From positions 124,001-188,000 of the forward strand of contig NZ_CP020921.1 of NCBI RefSeq assembly GCF_003057965.1: DNA of 64,000 nt, written 5' to 3'. The notes under the pieces were generated by a model. It was given only the letters and a program-made list of their open reading frames with translations. It had not been told where the DNA came from and ran no database searches. Source of the DNA: Thermodesulfobium acidiphilum (GTDB taxonomy: Bacteria > Thermodesulfobiota > Thermodesulfobiia > Thermodesulfobiales > Thermodesulfobiaceae). Within the stretch, counting starts at the first letter, position 1; every line of letters begins with the position of its first letter. A program made the position numbers and the translations under genes. This document shows, one piece after another, positions 55,966-64,000 of this stretch.

Positions 55966-57750
55966 GTGAAAGATCCAAAAGTTTTAACCGAAAAGGTAGT
56001 GGATGTGCCGTTAAGAAATATCCACAAGCACGATGTTGTTATAATTGGGACGGGTCTTGCAGGTCTTTGGGCTGCTATAAAGTGTAAGAGTGCGGGACTT
56101 GATACCGCATGTATGACGAAGCTTTCTATGCCACAAAGATCGCATTCGACTGCTGCTCAGGGGGGTATAGCTGCTAGTTTGGGAAGCTTAGAAGAAGATT
56201 ATTGGGAATGGCATATGTTTGATACTGTTAAGGGATCTGACTTCTTGGCAGATCAGGATGCTGCTGAGATCTTAACAAGGGACGCTATTACTATTGTTAG
56301 AGAATACGAACATATGGGCGCTCCATTTTCCAGAACTCCTGATGGGCTTATTGCTCAGAGAAAATTTGGTGGCCATGTGAAAGACTTTGGAAGAGGGGGC
56401 CCTGTTTTAAGGGCATGTTATGCTGCTGATAGAACGGGTCACGTACTTCTTCATACTCTCTGGCAGAAGGCGCTGGAATTGGGAGTTAGGTTTTATACTG
56501 AAATGTTTGCAATAAGCCTTATATCTGATGGCCCAAAATGTGCTGGAGTAGTTACATGGGACACAAAGAATGGAGGTCTTCACGCTTTTAAAGCAAAAGC
56601 CACTCTTATTGCTACTGGAGGTTATGGTAGAGCGTGGAAGATTACTGCTACCTCTTACTCATACACTGCTGATGGTCAATATATGGCTTTGAGAGCAGGT
56701 GTTCCACTTGAGGATATGGAATTTTTCCAATTTCATCCTACAGGCTTATTTGACAGGGGTATTCTTATGACAGAAGGTTGTAGAGGAGAAGGTGGGTATC
56801 TAATAAACGATCTGGGTGAGAGATTTATGAAAAATTATGCTCCAGAAAAGATGGAGTTAGCACCGAGAGATATAGTAAGTAGAGCTATAACAAGCGAAAT
56901 AGAGGCTGGAAGAGGTATAAATGGAGGACCATACATATATCTTGATATTAGACATTTGGGCGCTGAAATAATAAATACAAGACTACCACAAATAAGAGAG
57001 ATATCAATAAAGTTTGCTGGAGTTGACCCTATACATGAACCTATACCAATAGTGCCTACTGCACATTATTCTATGGGTGGAATACCTACGGACGTAGATG
57101 GAAGAGTTTTGTTTGACGGCAAATCACAAATTTTTTCAGGCCTGTACGCTGCAGGGGAATGCGCGTGTGTAAGCGTTCATGGTGCGAATAGACTTGGATG
57201 TAACTCTACCCTTGATGCATCTGTATTTGGTAGACGTTGTGGTTTAACTATTGTTAAAGATTTTGCAAATCTTGAACACTTGCCCCTTGAAGAGGATAGC
57301 GCTAAGATGGCAAAAGAAGAGATAGAGTTTATATGGAATCAGAAAGGATCAATAAGACCTGAGGAAATAAGAAACGAGCTTCAGACCGGCATGCAAAATT
57401 ATGTTGCAGTTTTTAGGGAAGAAAAAGGACTTTTAAAAATGATATCCATTATAGAAGATATGCATAAAAAGATGAAAGAGATGCTTATTAGCGATAAGTC
57501 TCTTGCATATAACACTACTCTAATGGAGGCAATGGAGCTAAGACATCTGATAGCTGCAGCCGAAGCTGTAACGTATGGAGCTTTAAACAGAACAGAATCA
57601 AGAGGTGCTCAAGCAAGGCGAGATTATCCAAAAAGAGATGATGAAAACTGGCTTAAACATACTTTGTATTTTAGAGATGAATCTGGTTTTAGGTTTGATT
57701 ACAAGGATGTCAGGCTTACTAGATTTGTCCCTGAAGAGAGAAAGTATTAG
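55966..57750 (+). CDS. sdhA: Succinate dehydrogenase/fumarate reductase flavoprotein subunit SdhA
   Basis: Catalytic FAD subunit, 594 residues. N-terminal FAD motif VVIIGTGLAGLWAA; covalent-FAD His in RSHSTAAQGGI; substrate-site FQFHPTG, TEGCRGEGGYLIND and TAHYSMGGI; ANRLGCNSTLDASVFGRR near the C-terminal helical domain. Whether it oxidises succinate or reduces fumarate is not visible; context with malic enzyme and fumarase allows either. Confidence 0.95.
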   Translation: MKDPKVLTEKVVDVPLRNIHKHDVVIIGTGLAGLWAAIKCKSAGLDTACMTKLSMPQRSHSTAAQGGIAASLGSLEEDYWEWHMFDTVKGSDFLADQDAAEILTRDAITIVREYEHMGAPFSRTPDGLIAQRKFGGHVKDFGRGGPVLRACYAADRTGHVLLHTLWQKALELGVRFYTEMFAISLISDGPKCAGVVTWDTKNGGLHAFKAKATLIATGGYGRAWKITATSYSYTADGQYMALRAGVPLEDMEFFQFHPTGLFDRGILMTEGCRGEGGYLINDLGERFMKNYAPEKMELAPRDIVSRAITSEIEAGRGINGGPYIYLDIRHLGAEIINTRLPQIREISIKFAGVDPIHEPIPIVPTAHYSMGGIPTDVDGRVLFDGKSQIFSGLYAAGECACVSVHGANRLGCNSTLDASVFGRRCGLTIVKDFANLEHLPLEEDSAKMAKEEIEFIWNQKGSIRPEEIRNELQTGMQNYVAVFREEKGLLKMISIIEDMHKKMKEMLISDKSLAYNTTLMEAMELRHLIAAAEAVTYGALNRTESRGAQARRDYPKRDDENWLKHTLYFRDESGFRFDYKDVRLTRFVPEERKY

Positions 57751-57759
57751 GAGGTAATT

Positions 57760-58470
57760 GTGGGAAACTTATATAAGCTTACAATTTTCAGATACGATCC
57801 AGATTCTAACAAAACATCAACCAGTAAATATGAGGTTGAGGTTACTGAGAGCCACTGGACGTTACTTGACGTTTTTAAATATATAAAAAATAACCTTGAT
57901 GATACTCTTACCTTTAGGTATTCTTGTGGTCAGGGTATTTGTGGTTCATGTGCAGTGACTGTAAACGGGAAAAGTATTCTAGCCTGTGAAACTCAAATGA
58001 AGTTTTTGGATAGCTTTGACCTTGTAATTGAACCTCTTAGGGGATTTCCTGTGATAAGAGATTTGGTTGTAGACCATAGTCTGCTGGATGAAAAGGTTAG
58101 GAGAGTAATGCCCTGGCTGGTTTGTAAAAAAGATCCGGAATCTGATAAGGAAAGGTTCCAATCTGTTGATGATAGAGCAAAACTTGATGGTCTTTATGAA
58201 TGCATAATTTGTGGTTCGTGTGTCGCAGCCTGTCCTACCTTCTGGAAAAACAAAACATTCTTAGGTCCACAGGCCCTTTTATATGCCTGTAGGTTTATGC
58301 TGGATTCCAGGGACGAGGGGAAAAACGAGAGATTCGAAATACTTGCTGATAAAGACGGCATATATGGATGTCATACTATATTTAACTGTATGGAGGTCTG
58401 TCCTAAAGAACTCAATCCGGGGAAAGCTATACTTGAGTTGAGGAAGATGTTTATGAACGAAGAATTTTAA
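57760..58470 (+). CDS. sdhB: Succinate dehydrogenase/fumarate reductase iron-sulfur subunit SdhB
   Basis: A 236-residue electron-transfer subunit. The [2Fe-2S] site is YSCGQGICGSCAV with a later Cys, [4Fe-4S] is CIICGSCVAACP, and [3Fe-4S] is CHTIFNCMEVCPKELNP. All cluster ligands are present. Start GTG 57760 with AGGAGG. A terminator follows. Confidence 0.95.
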   Translation: MGNLYKLTIFRYDPDSNKTSTSKYEVEVTESHWTLLDVFKYIKNNLDDTLTFRYSCGQGICGSCAVTVNGKSILACETQMKFLDSFDLVIEPLRGFPVIRDLVVDHSLLDEKVRRVMPWLVCKKDPESDKERFQSVDDRAKLDGLYECIICGSCVAACPTFWKNKTFLGPQALLYACRFMLDSRDEGKNERFEILADKDGIYGCHTIFNCMEVCPKELNPGKAILELRKMFMNEEF

Positions 58471-58507
58471 AACCAAAGGACGCGCTATCTTAACTTTTTT
58501 TGTCCCT

Positions 58508-58544
58508 AATGAGGATGAGGGTTTTCTTCATCCTCATTTTTGTT
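58508..58544 (+). terminator. Intrinsic terminator after sdhB
   Basis: An 11-bp stem AATGAGGATGA/TCATCCTCATT (58508-58518 with 58528-58538), 9-base loop and T-run. It separates malic enzyme-sdhCDAB from the gltD-like gene. Confidence 0.88.
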
Positions 58545-58621
58545 ATCTTAATTAAGATGTAAAATATCCAAAATTATATTTATAATAATCTATATTAAAT
58601 TTTATATTCTTTGGAGGAACT

Positions 58622-59971
58622 ATGCCTATTAAAGAAAGAGTGAAGTTAAGAGAGCTTTTACCAGAAGACAGGATATGTAACTACAACGAGATAGCTTTGG
58701 GATTAAATGAAAAAGAATTGGAATATGAGGCCAATAGATGTCTTCAGTGCAAGAAACCAAGTTGTATAAAGGGTTGCCCTGCAGGGTTGAATATACCAAG
58801 GTTTATAAAACTTGCTAGAGAGAAGAAATTTAACGAAGCGCTCTCTGAGATACTCGAGGTAAATCCGTTTAGCGCGACTTGTGCTAGAGTTTGCCCTTAT
58901 GGCTTTCAATGTGAGGGGAGTTGCGTTTTAAATAAGACAGGTAGACCTATAGCGATAGGAGCTATTCACAGATTTATATCTGATTACGGTGAATATCAAA
59001 TGAAGATGGTAAATGAGAGCGAAAGGATAAATGGTAAAGTTGCAATTATTGGGGGTGGCACTGCAGGTTTAAGCGCTGCTTTTGAACTTTCGAGGCATGG
59101 AGTAGACGTTGATATTTATGAATCCAGGCCAGTAATAGGAGGGCTTGCGCGCGCATGCATCCCGCCTTATAGACTTGCAAGAGAAGTTCTAGATAGAGAA
59201 ATAGTATACATACTCTCTCATGGGGCTAAGATAAAAAATAATATATCTGTTGGTAAAGATATCCCCCTTAATGATTTTTTGGATATGTACGATTACGTTA
59301 TTCTTGCAGTTGGAGCAAGCAAATGTTGGTCTTTAAGGCTTTTGTCTAATGAAGGGAAAGACTTTTTCGCCTATTCAGCAATAGAGTTTATTGAAAACTA
59401 TATGTTCAGGAAAAAGGTTTTTGACAGAGGATTGAAAATTCTTATTATAGGTGGTGGCAACACCGCAATAGATGTGGGCAGGATATCAATAAGAGAGGGA
59501 CTTAATCCATTAATTGTTTATAGAAGAGGAAAGGAACAAATGCCTGCCCTTCCAAAAGAAATAGAAGAAGCAGAAGAAGAAGGTGTAAAATTCAAATTTT
59601 TTGAAGTCCCAAAGAGAGCTATAATTGAGAATAACAAGTTAAAGGGGATAGAGGCATTAAAGGCGAAGTTAGGGCCACCAGACGAAAGCGGTAGGCCTAG
59701 TTTTGAGGTTGTTGAAGGCAGTGAACACTTTATAGAAGGAGATGTTCTGGTTTCCGCTATAGGTCAGGAGGTTGACACTGAAGTTTTAACGGGTTGCGAT
59801 ATTCATCTAGAAAGAGGTTTGTTGCCATACGACTTTGGTGGAAAATACAAAGATAAAGTTTTTCCTTGTGGCGATGCAGTCAGTGGGCCGTCGGTGGTTG
59901 TAAAGGCTATGAGAAGTGGACTTGAAGTTGCGAGAAAGGTCATAGGGAAACTTAAAGAGAGCACTTTCTAG
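58622..59971 (+). CDS. gltD: GltD-like NAD(P)H-dependent oxidoreductase (glutamate synthase small-subunit family)
   Basis: A 449-residue flavoprotein. The N-terminus binds two [4Fe-4S] clusters (CLQCKKPSCIKGCP and CARVCPYGFQCEGSC). Then come the FAD motif IIGGGTAGLSAA, the NAD(P) motif ILIIGGGNTAIDVGR and the closing FPCGDAVSGPSVVVKAM. GltD homologues serve in glutamate synthase, NfnB (electron bifurcation) or sulfide dehydrogenase. No gltB- or nfnA-like partner is adjacent, so the true role is open. Confidence 0.85.
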   Translation: MPIKERVKLRELLPEDRICNYNEIALGLNEKELEYEANRCLQCKKPSCIKGCPAGLNIPRFIKLAREKKFNEALSEILEVNPFSATCARVCPYGFQCEGSCVLNKTGRPIAIGAIHRFISDYGEYQMKMVNESERINGKVAIIGGGTAGLSAAFELSRHGVDVDIYESRPVIGGLARACIPPYRLAREVLDREIVYILSHGAKIKNNISVGKDIPLNDFLDMYDYVILAVGASKCWSLRLLSNEGKDFFAYSAIEFIENYMFRKKVFDRGLKILIIGGGNTAIDVGRISIREGLNPLIVYRRGKEQMPALPKEIEEAEEEGVKFKFFEVPKRAIIENNKLKGIEALKAKLGPPDESGRPSFEVVEGSEHFIEGDVLVSAIGQEVDTEVLTGCDIHLERGLLPYDFGGKYKDKVFPCGDAVSGPSVVVKAMRSGLEVARKVIGKLKESTF

Positions 59972-60010
59972 TTAATTTTGATTTTTTAGGGTAGATTTTA
60001 GGAGGCTTAT

Positions 60011-60850
60011 ATGAGAGATTTATCTGTTGAGTTAATTGAAGATGCTGTAAAAGAGTTAGTTATGGATGCTAACTATAATGCTCCTGAAGACGTTAAAAAG
60101 GCTTTTGATATTGCTCTTGAAAGGGAAGAATCTGAGGTAGGGAAAAAGATATTTCTTGAGTTTAAGGAGAATCATAAATTGGCATCTCGAGAAAAGCTTG
60201 GCATTTGCCAGGATACAGGTCTTGCTGTGGTATTTTTATATATTGGGCAAGACGTACACCTTGTTGGTAAAGACATATATGATGCAATTAATAGGGGTGT
60301 AGAGAGAGGGTATGCTGAAGGTTATTTAAGGAAATCAACTTGTGATCCTTTCACAAGAAAGAATTTAGGTACCAATACCCCAGCAATAGTTCATGTGAAA
60401 TTCATTCCGGGAGATAAAGTAAAAATTGTTGTTATGCCAAAGGGTGGTGGCGCAGAAAACATGAGTGCTCTAAAGATGTTTGCTCCGTCGGCTGGTCTTG
60501 AGGGAGTTATGGACTTTGTAGTTGAAACCGTTGAAAAAGCTGGGCCTAATCCTTGCCCACCTACTATTGTAGGAGTTGGAGTGGGTGGTAATTTTGAGTA
60601 TGTAGCCTTTCTGGCAAAAAGAGCTCTTCTTAGACCTGTAGGTTCAAAAAATCCCGACAGGAGGCTAAGTCGCATAGAAGAGGAATTGCTTGAGAGGATA
60701 AATAAACTTGGGATTGGGCCTATGGGGCTTGGAGGCAGAATAACGTCTCTTGCTGTTCATTTGGAGGTTGAACCCTGTCACATAGCATCTTTACCTGTAG
60801 CGGTAAATATAGAGTGTAACGCTCACAGGCATAAGAGCATAGAATTGTAA
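60011..60850 (+). CDS. fumA: Fumarate hydratase class I, alpha subunit
   Basis: The [4Fe-4S] alpha subunit of the two-part fumarase, 279 residues. It has GICQDTGLAVVF, STCDPFTRKNLGTNTP and NPCPPTIVGVGVGG, with the three Cys ligands for the cluster, and PKGGGAENMSALKMF. Fumarase needs a beta subunit of about 180 residues for the swivel domain, usually encoded just downstream; it is not found in this window. The enzyme would link fumarate and malate with the sdh and malic enzyme genes. Confidence 0.9.
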   Translation: MRDLSVELIEDAVKELVMDANYNAPEDVKKAFDIALEREESEVGKKIFLEFKENHKLASREKLGICQDTGLAVVFLYIGQDVHLVGKDIYDAINRGVERGYAEGYLRKSTCDPFTRKNLGTNTPAIVHVKFIPGDKVKIVVMPKGGGAENMSALKMFAPSAGLEGVMDFVVETVEKAGPNPCPPTIVGVGVGGNFEYVAFLAKRALLRPVGSKNPDRRLSRIEEELLERINKLGIGPMGLGGRITSLAVHLEVEPCHIASLPVAVNIECNAHRHKSIEL

Positions 60851-60888
60851 TATAGCTTTTATTTATTTGTGTTGAGATTAAATAATTT

Positions 60889-61359
60889 ATGAATAAAGAG
60901 GATTACTGTAAAATATACCCGCCTGTTTTGCCATTGATTGAAAGGTTTCCAGATTTGATTAATTTGGTTAAACCTATTGAGACAATACTTGAAGAAAACG
61001 GCATTGAGGTATCATCTATAGATTTTCCCTCTATTATGGGACTGTGTGTCAAGAAGGGTGCAAGGTCATTTATCGGATATAAAGAGGGTGTGGCAAATTA
61101 CATTAAAGAGGAAATATTGTTGCACGAGCTGACCCATTTAGTTTTGCATAATGAAAATACTCTTTGTCTTGTAGGAGATATGACAAGCAAGCTTGAACTT
61201 GAAGCATGGAAGGTTACCGCTGTAATACTAATACCGAAAAAATTTAAGTTTGAGAGCACTAAAGATGAAGATTTTTATGCAGAAAATTACCTGACCTTTG
61301 AAGAAGGATTAATTAGGTCTCCAATGCTTATAAACTTAAGAAATTCTATGAGGCTATAA
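60889..61359 (+). CDS. ImmA/IrrE-type metallopeptidase (M78)
   Basis: A 156-residue putative zinc endopeptidase. The HExxH motif is in LLHELTHLVLH, and a downstream acidic residue (LELEAWKVTA) is the likely third ligand. M78 enzymes often cleave phage or stress repressors, but no such repressor gene is adjacent, so the target is unknown. The start has no ribosome binding site; a TTAAAT box lies five bases before the ATG. Confidence 0.75.
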   Translation: MNKEDYCKIYPPVLPLIERFPDLINLVKPIETILEENGIEVSSIDFPSIMGLCVKKGARSFIGYKEGVANYIKEEILLHELTHLVLHNENTLCLVGDMTSKLELEAWKVTAVILIPKKFKFESTKDEDFYAENYLTFEEGLIRSPMLINLRNSMRL

Positions 61360-61389
61360 AATTATGAATAATAAATTCCTCACTCTTCT

Positions 61390-61397
61390 TGTATAAT
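61390..61397 (+). promoter_or_regulatory. Likely -10 promoter element of lepA
   Basis: TGTATAAT at 61390-61397, about 50 bases before the lepA start, with no clear -35. AAAGGAG before TTG 61448 is the ribosome binding site. Confidence 0.4.
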
Positions 61398-61447
61398 TAA
61401 GTTTACTTCTAACTTGTAATAGCTTAATATATAAAAGGAGTATAAAT

Positions 61448-63250
61448 TTGGATAATATAAGAAATTTTTCGATAATTGCTCACGTAGATCACGGAAAATC
61501 GACCCTTGCGGATAGGCTGCTGGTTAAATCAAAGATAGTAAACGAAAGAAAACTTGTCCCCCAGATGCTCGACAACATGGATATTGAACGAGAAAGGGGC
61601 ATAACAATTAAGGCAAGAACAGTAAGGCTGGATATTAATTGGCAGGGTAAGGACTATATATTAAATCTTATAGATACTCCTGGTCATGTAGATTTCTCTT
61701 ACGAAGTTTCTAGGTCGCTTGCTGCATGTGAGGGTGCAATTTTGCTAGTTGATGCTAGTCAGGGGATAGAGGCTCAGACTCTGGCGCATGGTCTTCTTGC
61801 CATAGAACAAGATCTCGTTTTGATACCTGTAATAAACAAAGTGGATTTGCCCACTGCTAATGTTGAGGGGACAAAAAAGGAAATAATGGATGTTTTTGGC
61901 TTTAACGAAGATGAAATAATATTGACCAGTGCAAAAGAGGGTAAGGGGATAGATGAAGTAATTTCTGCAGTTATTGAAAGAATTCCTGCTCCAAAAGGAG
62001 ATGTAAGTGAGCCTCTATCGGCTTTGATCTTTGATTCACATTATGATTCTTATAGGGGCGTTGTCGCGTATGTAAGAGTGTTTGAGGGTGAAATAAAAAG
62101 CGGCATAAATATAAGACTTCATTCAACAGGAAAAACTTTTGAAGTACAGGAGATTGGGTATTTTAGAATAGGGCCTGAGAAAACTGATGCTTTAAGGGCA
62201 GGAGAAGTTGGGTATGTGGCTGCAAATATAAAAAATATAGAGGATACACGAGTAGGGGATACCATTGAGGAAGAAAAAAGACCAGCGAAGAAAATTTTAA
62301 AGGGATTTAAGCCCCCATTATCAATGGTTTTTTGTGGACTTTACCCTATAAATACTGATGAATATAACCTTTTGAAGGATGCAATTATGAAACTGAAACT
62401 AAACGATGCTTCGCTTGTTTTTGAACCAGAAACGTCGGCTGCTTTAGGATTTGGTTTTAGGTGTGGCTTTCTTGGCATGCTTCATATGGAAGTTACTATT
62501 GAGAGGATTAAAAGAGAATTTGATATCGATCTTATAATTACTCCACCTTCTGTGGTTTTTGAAGCTGTAAAGCAAAACAATGAAATAGTAAAGATTCATA
62601 ACCCCTTGAAAATGCCAGATCCTGGCTCGATAATATCTCTGAGAGAACCGTATGTAAAAGTATCTATTTTCTCTCCTGCAGAATATATAGGTGCTATTAT
62701 GGAACTTTGTTCAAATAAAAGAGGAAATTATATAGACATGGAATATCTAGATGTAAAAAGGGTAATAATGAGGTTTGAAATGCCATTATCTGAAATAATT
62801 TTAGACTTTTTCCCTTTGTTAAAAACCAAAACAAGAGGTTATGCTTCTCTTGACTATGAATTTATTGGATATAGAGAATCAGATCTTGTTAGGCTAGATA
62901 TATTGGTTAACAGGGAAAAGGTGGATGCGCTTTCTTCAATAGTTCACAGAAGCAAGGCTCAGGAAATTGGATCAAAAATCGTCTCTTCTTTAAAAAAGTT
63001 GATTCCCAGACATATGTTTGAGATACCTATTCAGGCTGCAGTGGGTTCAAAAATTCTTGCCAGAGAAAACATTGCTGCAATGAAGAAAAACGTTTTACAA
63101 AAATGTTATGGAGGAGATATAACTCGTAAGAGAAAGCTCCTGGAAAAGCAAAAGGAAGGGAAAAAGAAAATGAAAATGTTAGGGGATGTCCAAATCCCTC
63201 AAGAAGTGTTTTTTGAGATTTTGAAGAGCTCTAGTGAACAAAAAAATTAG
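61448..63250 (+). CDS. lepA: Elongation factor 4 (LepA)
   Basis: Ribosome-associated GTPase that acts on stalled elongation complexes, 600 residues. G motifs: [14 protein letters not shown] (G1), [12 protein letters not shown] (G2), DTPGHVDF (G3), NKVDLP (G4). Then come the EF-Tu-like domain and LepA-specific C-terminal region ([20 protein letters not shown]). Start is TTG 61448 with AAAGGAG. It overlaps the next gene by 17 bases. Confidence 0.96.
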   Translation: MDNIRNFSIIAHVDHGKSTLADRLLVKSKIVNERKLVPQMLDNMDIERERGITIKARTVRLDINWQGKDYILNLIDTPGHVDFSYEVSRSLAACEGAILLVDASQGIEAQTLAHGLLAIEQDLVLIPVINKVDLPTANVEGTKKEIMDVFGFNEDEIILTSAKEGKGIDEVISAVIERIPAPKGDVSEPLSALIFDSHYDSYRGVVAYVRVFEGEIKSGINIRLHSTGKTFEVQEIGYFRIGPEKTDALRAGEVGYVAANIKNIEDTRVGDTIEEEKRPAKKILKGFKPPLSMVFCGLYPINTDEYNLLKDAIMKLKLNDASLVFEPETSAALGFGFRCGFLGMLHMEVTIERIKREFDIDLIITPPSVVFEAVKQNNEIVKIHNPLKMPDPGSIISLREPYVKVSIFSPAEYIGAIMELCSNKRGNYIDMEYLDVKRVIMRFEMPLSEIILDFFPLLKTKTRGYASLDYEFIGYRESDLVRLDILVNREKVDALSSIVHRSKAQEIGSKIVSSLKKLIPRHMFEIPIQAAVGSKILARENIAAMKKNVLQKCYGGDITRKRKLLEKQKEGKKKMKMLGDVQIPQEVFFEILKSSSEQKN

Positions 63251-64000
63251 CTTTTTTTTAGACGACTTTGAATTAGGCAAAGACAGCGTTTTGGGCATTT
63301 ATATACATATCCCTTTTTGTGAAAAAAGGTGCAATTATTGTCATTTTTTTTCAAGAATTTTAAAGCCAAACCATATTGAAAAGTTCTTTGAGGCGCTGGT
63401 TTCTGAAATAGAGTACTACGAAAAAACTGATAGAAATTTATTTGAGAAATCGTTTGTTGACAGCATATATTTTGGTGGTGGAACTCCTTCCATGGTAAAG
63501 CCATTTGTGTTAAAAAATTTAATTGAAATTCTTGGTTCTAAATTTAATTTTAAGAACCCGGAGATTACTCTTGAAGCTCATCCAAAATCTTTTTTAGAAA
63601 ATTATAAGGACAAAAATGACGTATTTTTTAACAGGTTGAGTCTCGGGATAGTTTCTTTTGAAGAAAAGGAACTTTTAAACCTTAATAGAGAAAATTTTGG
63701 TTATCCAGCTCTGATATTAGCAAAAGAGCTTGGTATTGAAAACGTTAACGTTGACTTGTTAATAGGAATACCTGGTCAAAATTTAGCTTCATTTAAGAAG
63801 TCATTAGATATTATTTGCCAGTTTGACAATGTAAGAGGTGTATCCATTTATCCTCTTGAAGCTGACTTTGTTGAATCAGATGAAAAAGTACTTGAGCTTA
63901 TGGATTATTCTGAAGAGTATTTGGATAAGATGGGATATATAAGATATGAGATTGCTAACTATGCAAAGGATGGTTTCTTTTGCAGACACAATTTGAAGTA
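63234..64000 (+). CDS. hemW: HemW-like radical SAM protein (coproporphyrinogen oxidase-like), 3' truncated
   Basis: The frame runs off the right edge. From GTG 63234 it reads [20 protein letters not shown], giving the radical SAM CxxxCxxC site. [28 protein letters not shown] and YEIANYAK follow, all typical of HemW and HemN-like proteins. HemW itself is a haem chaperone; true HemN oxidises coproporphyrinogen. lepA-hemW is a very common gene order, which supports HemW. Confidence 0.9.
   Translation, partial: MNKKISFFLDDFELGKDSVLGIYIHIPFCEKRCNYCHFFSRILKPNHIEKFFEALVSEIEYYEKTDRNLFEKSFVDSIYFGGGTPSMVKPFVLKNLIEILGSKFNFKNPEITLEAHPKSFLENYKDKNDVFFNRLSLGIVSFEEKELLNLNRENFGYPALILAKELGIENVNVDLLIGIPGQNLASFKKSLDIICQFDNVRGVSIYPLEADFVESDEKVLELMDYSEEYLDKMGYIRYEIANYAKDGFFCRHNLK

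Overview
The window is low-GC bacterial chromosome, densely packed and mostly made of housekeeping genes. It looks like an anaerobic or microaerophilic, flagellated bacterium with an outer membrane. The porin-like protein (6490-8097) has a signal peptide, one SLH domain, a coiled coil and a beta-barrel ending in Phe, which is the OmpM-type plan of diderms branching near the Firmicutes. Desulfoferrodoxin, a DsrE-like protein and the carbon genes point to an anaerobe. A relative of Thermodesulfobium (Thermodesulfobiota) fits best, but that is inference from gene content, not from a marker I could test. TTG and GTG starts are common, and there are several candidate AUU starts and leaderless starts. 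No rRNA, tRNA, CRISPR array, insertion sequence or prophage was seen.

Layout. 1-2816: end of a branched-chain amino-acid ABC transporter operon (livH', livM, livG, livF) with a strong terminator. 2833-8097 (minus strand): desulfoferrodoxin, an unknown protein, a membrane-anchored DUF2334 deacetylase, UspA with a His-tailed partner, a DsrE-like protein and the SLH porin, which has a long, strongly folded 5' leader. 8471-9672: a 43-residue membrane microprotein, an HNH nuclease behind a Pho-box-like promoter, and trmL. 9794-20870: glnB-lysA, a NodB deacetylase, glmM, recA, rny-ymdB-tgt and secDF. 20887-28777: a CDF metal transporter, a HAD phosphatase, a class III aminotransferase, an esterase-like protein with a Cys nucleophile, FtsK, a GNAT-like protein, a small acidic protein and an APS kinase.

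28788-46811: glycan and flagellar block. It holds a GmhB-like phosphatase (AUU start), a GT2, a 1109-residue multi-module glycosyltransferase, flagellin under a textbook sigma-28 promoter, flaG, fliD, fliS, a FliT-like gene, an HD-GYP phosphodiesterase, csrA, fliH, fliI, flhF, flhG, an unknown gene and a methyltransferase-glycosyltransferase fusion. Glycosyltransferases on both sides of the filament genes suggest flagellin or surface glycosylation. csrA next to a GGA-rich flagellin leader suggests CsrA control of flagellin translation.

46818-53657: a DUF2225 protein, secG, a processive GT2, then a phosphate module. The module has a soluble PhoR-like kinase, a divergent and probably leaderless phoB, and pstS behind four TTAAC repeats at an exact 11-bp period. 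Sirtuin and MBL-fold genes follow on the other strand. 54000-60850: malic enzyme, sdhCDAB (succinate dehydrogenase/fumarate reductase), a GltD-like NAD(P)H oxidoreductase and fumarase alpha, together linking pyruvate, malate, fumarate and succinate. 60889-64000: an M78 peptidase, lepA and the start of a hemW-like radical SAM gene that runs off the edge.
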